Made by a program: the position numbers and the translations under genes. DNA of 8,155 nucleotides, taken from assembly GCA_003445035.1 (NCBI GenBank), contig DLVV01000420.1, forward strand, positions 1 through 8,155, read 5' to 3'. Every line of letters starts with the position of its first letter. Positions within the stretch are counted from its first letter, which is position 1. The DNA is from Planctomycetaceae bacterium. GTDB taxonomy: Bacteria > Planctomycetota > Planctomycetia > Planctomycetales > Planctomycetaceae. The notes below the pieces were generated by a model that worked only from the letters and a program-made list of their open reading frames with translations, was not told where the DNA came from and searched no databases. Shown one piece after another: positions 7,841 through 8,155 of this stretch.

Positions 7841-8155
7841 CTAGGTGGTGCGACGTCTGAACAGTTCCTGACAAGCGGTGGCCTCCCAGGTGTTGAGCAC
7901 CTGGGGGGCTTCCAACCACGCCTTTCGCGCAATACCGAGAACACGTGGTAGATGGTCCAGGTCGGTGACGCTATGGGCGTTGGCGCCGATGGACACGAGT
8001 GCGCCCAGATCCCGCGCTTTTCGCAAACTGCGCCAATCGAGATCCAGCCGTCGGGGTTGTGCATTCAACTCGATGACGACGCCCAGTTCCGCCGCCGCTT
8101 CCAGGATGGCGTCCACATCGACGGGATACCCGGAGCGTTCAAGCAGGCGGCGCCC
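7841..8155 (-). CDS. polX: DNA polymerase X-type protein, C-terminal PHP domain (5' part outside window)
   Basis: The minus-strand frame runs from the right edge to TAG at 7841-7843, giving the last 104 residues. The opening GRRLLERSGYPVDVDAIL, then IELNAQPRRLDLDW, and the ending ARKAWLEAPQVLNT match the end of the PHP (polymerase and histidinol phosphatase) domain of bacterial PolX proteins. In these proteins an N-terminal pol-beta-like polymerase is joined to a PHP 3'-5' exonuclease that acts in DNA repair. The last PHP metal-binding motif, usually Asp-x-His, reads Asn-Ala-His here (visible residues 59-61, codons at 7973-7981). A GTG at 8116 is internal and is not the gene start. The polymerase domain is out of view, so a stand-alone PHP phosphoesterase cannot be excluded, though the GRRLLER and VLNT signatures favour PolX. 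The gene converges on the Gfo/Idh gene with 9 bases between the stops. Confidence 0.82.
   Translation of the reverse strand, partial: GRRLLERSGYPVDVDAILEAAAELGVVIELNAQPRRLDLDWRSLRKARDLGALVSIGANAHSVTDLDHLPRVLGIARKAWLEAPQVLNTWEATACQELFRRRTT

Noticed and set aside
1..8155. CRISPR arrays, tRNA or rRNA genes, transposases, phage or defence genes
   Set aside because: No interspersed repeats, tRNA-like foldable stretches, insertion-sequence ends or such proteins were recognised. The coding space is filled by five ordinary genes.

Overview
The window is ordinary chromosomal DNA, G+C-rich at roughly 60-65% by eye. It carries five protein genes and no RNA gene, CRISPR array, insertion sequence or phage gene that I can recognise. 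The gene content is a membrane-anchored TPR protein, class II fumarase, full-length cobalamin-dependent methionine synthase, a Gfo/Idh/MocA oxidoreductase and a PolX-type polymerase with a PHP domain. With the general lack of strong Shine-Dalgarno sites, this suggests a free-living, B12-using bacterium. Planctomycetota or a neighbouring phylum is my best guess, by inference only.

Layout from left to right. The 3' part of a TPR gene (+) enters from the left edge and ends at 1244. A 124-base gap leads to fumC (+, 1369-2793). metH (-, 2801-6499) converges on fumC with 7 bases between the stop codons. A 279-base divergent intergenic region (6500-6778) holds the main regulatory signals. On the minus strand there is a TTGACA -35 box with a 17-base spacer, and a perfect 9-2-9 inverted repeat abuts and overlaps the upstream edge of that -35. 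A Gfo/Idh/MocA gene (+, 6779-7831) follows, with a good ribosome binding site. It converges, with a 9-base gap, on the 3' end of a polX-like gene (-) that runs off the right edge.

How the genes relate. fumC (TCA cycle) and metH (methionine and methyl-folate cycle) are housekeeping genes transcribed towards each other, and nothing suggests a shared operon or a dedicated multigene system. The most interesting points are three. First, the metH promoter/operator looks like ArsR-family (possibly SahR-like) control of the SAM cycle. Second, codon composition steps down inside metH near position 4200: GC3 is about 82% in the 3' part and about 69% in the 5' part, and the flanking genes on each side match their own half. 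This points to a recombination mosaic or an assembly join. Third, the polX C-terminus has Asn where the last PHP metal-binding motif normally has Asp. I found no convincing undescribed system.
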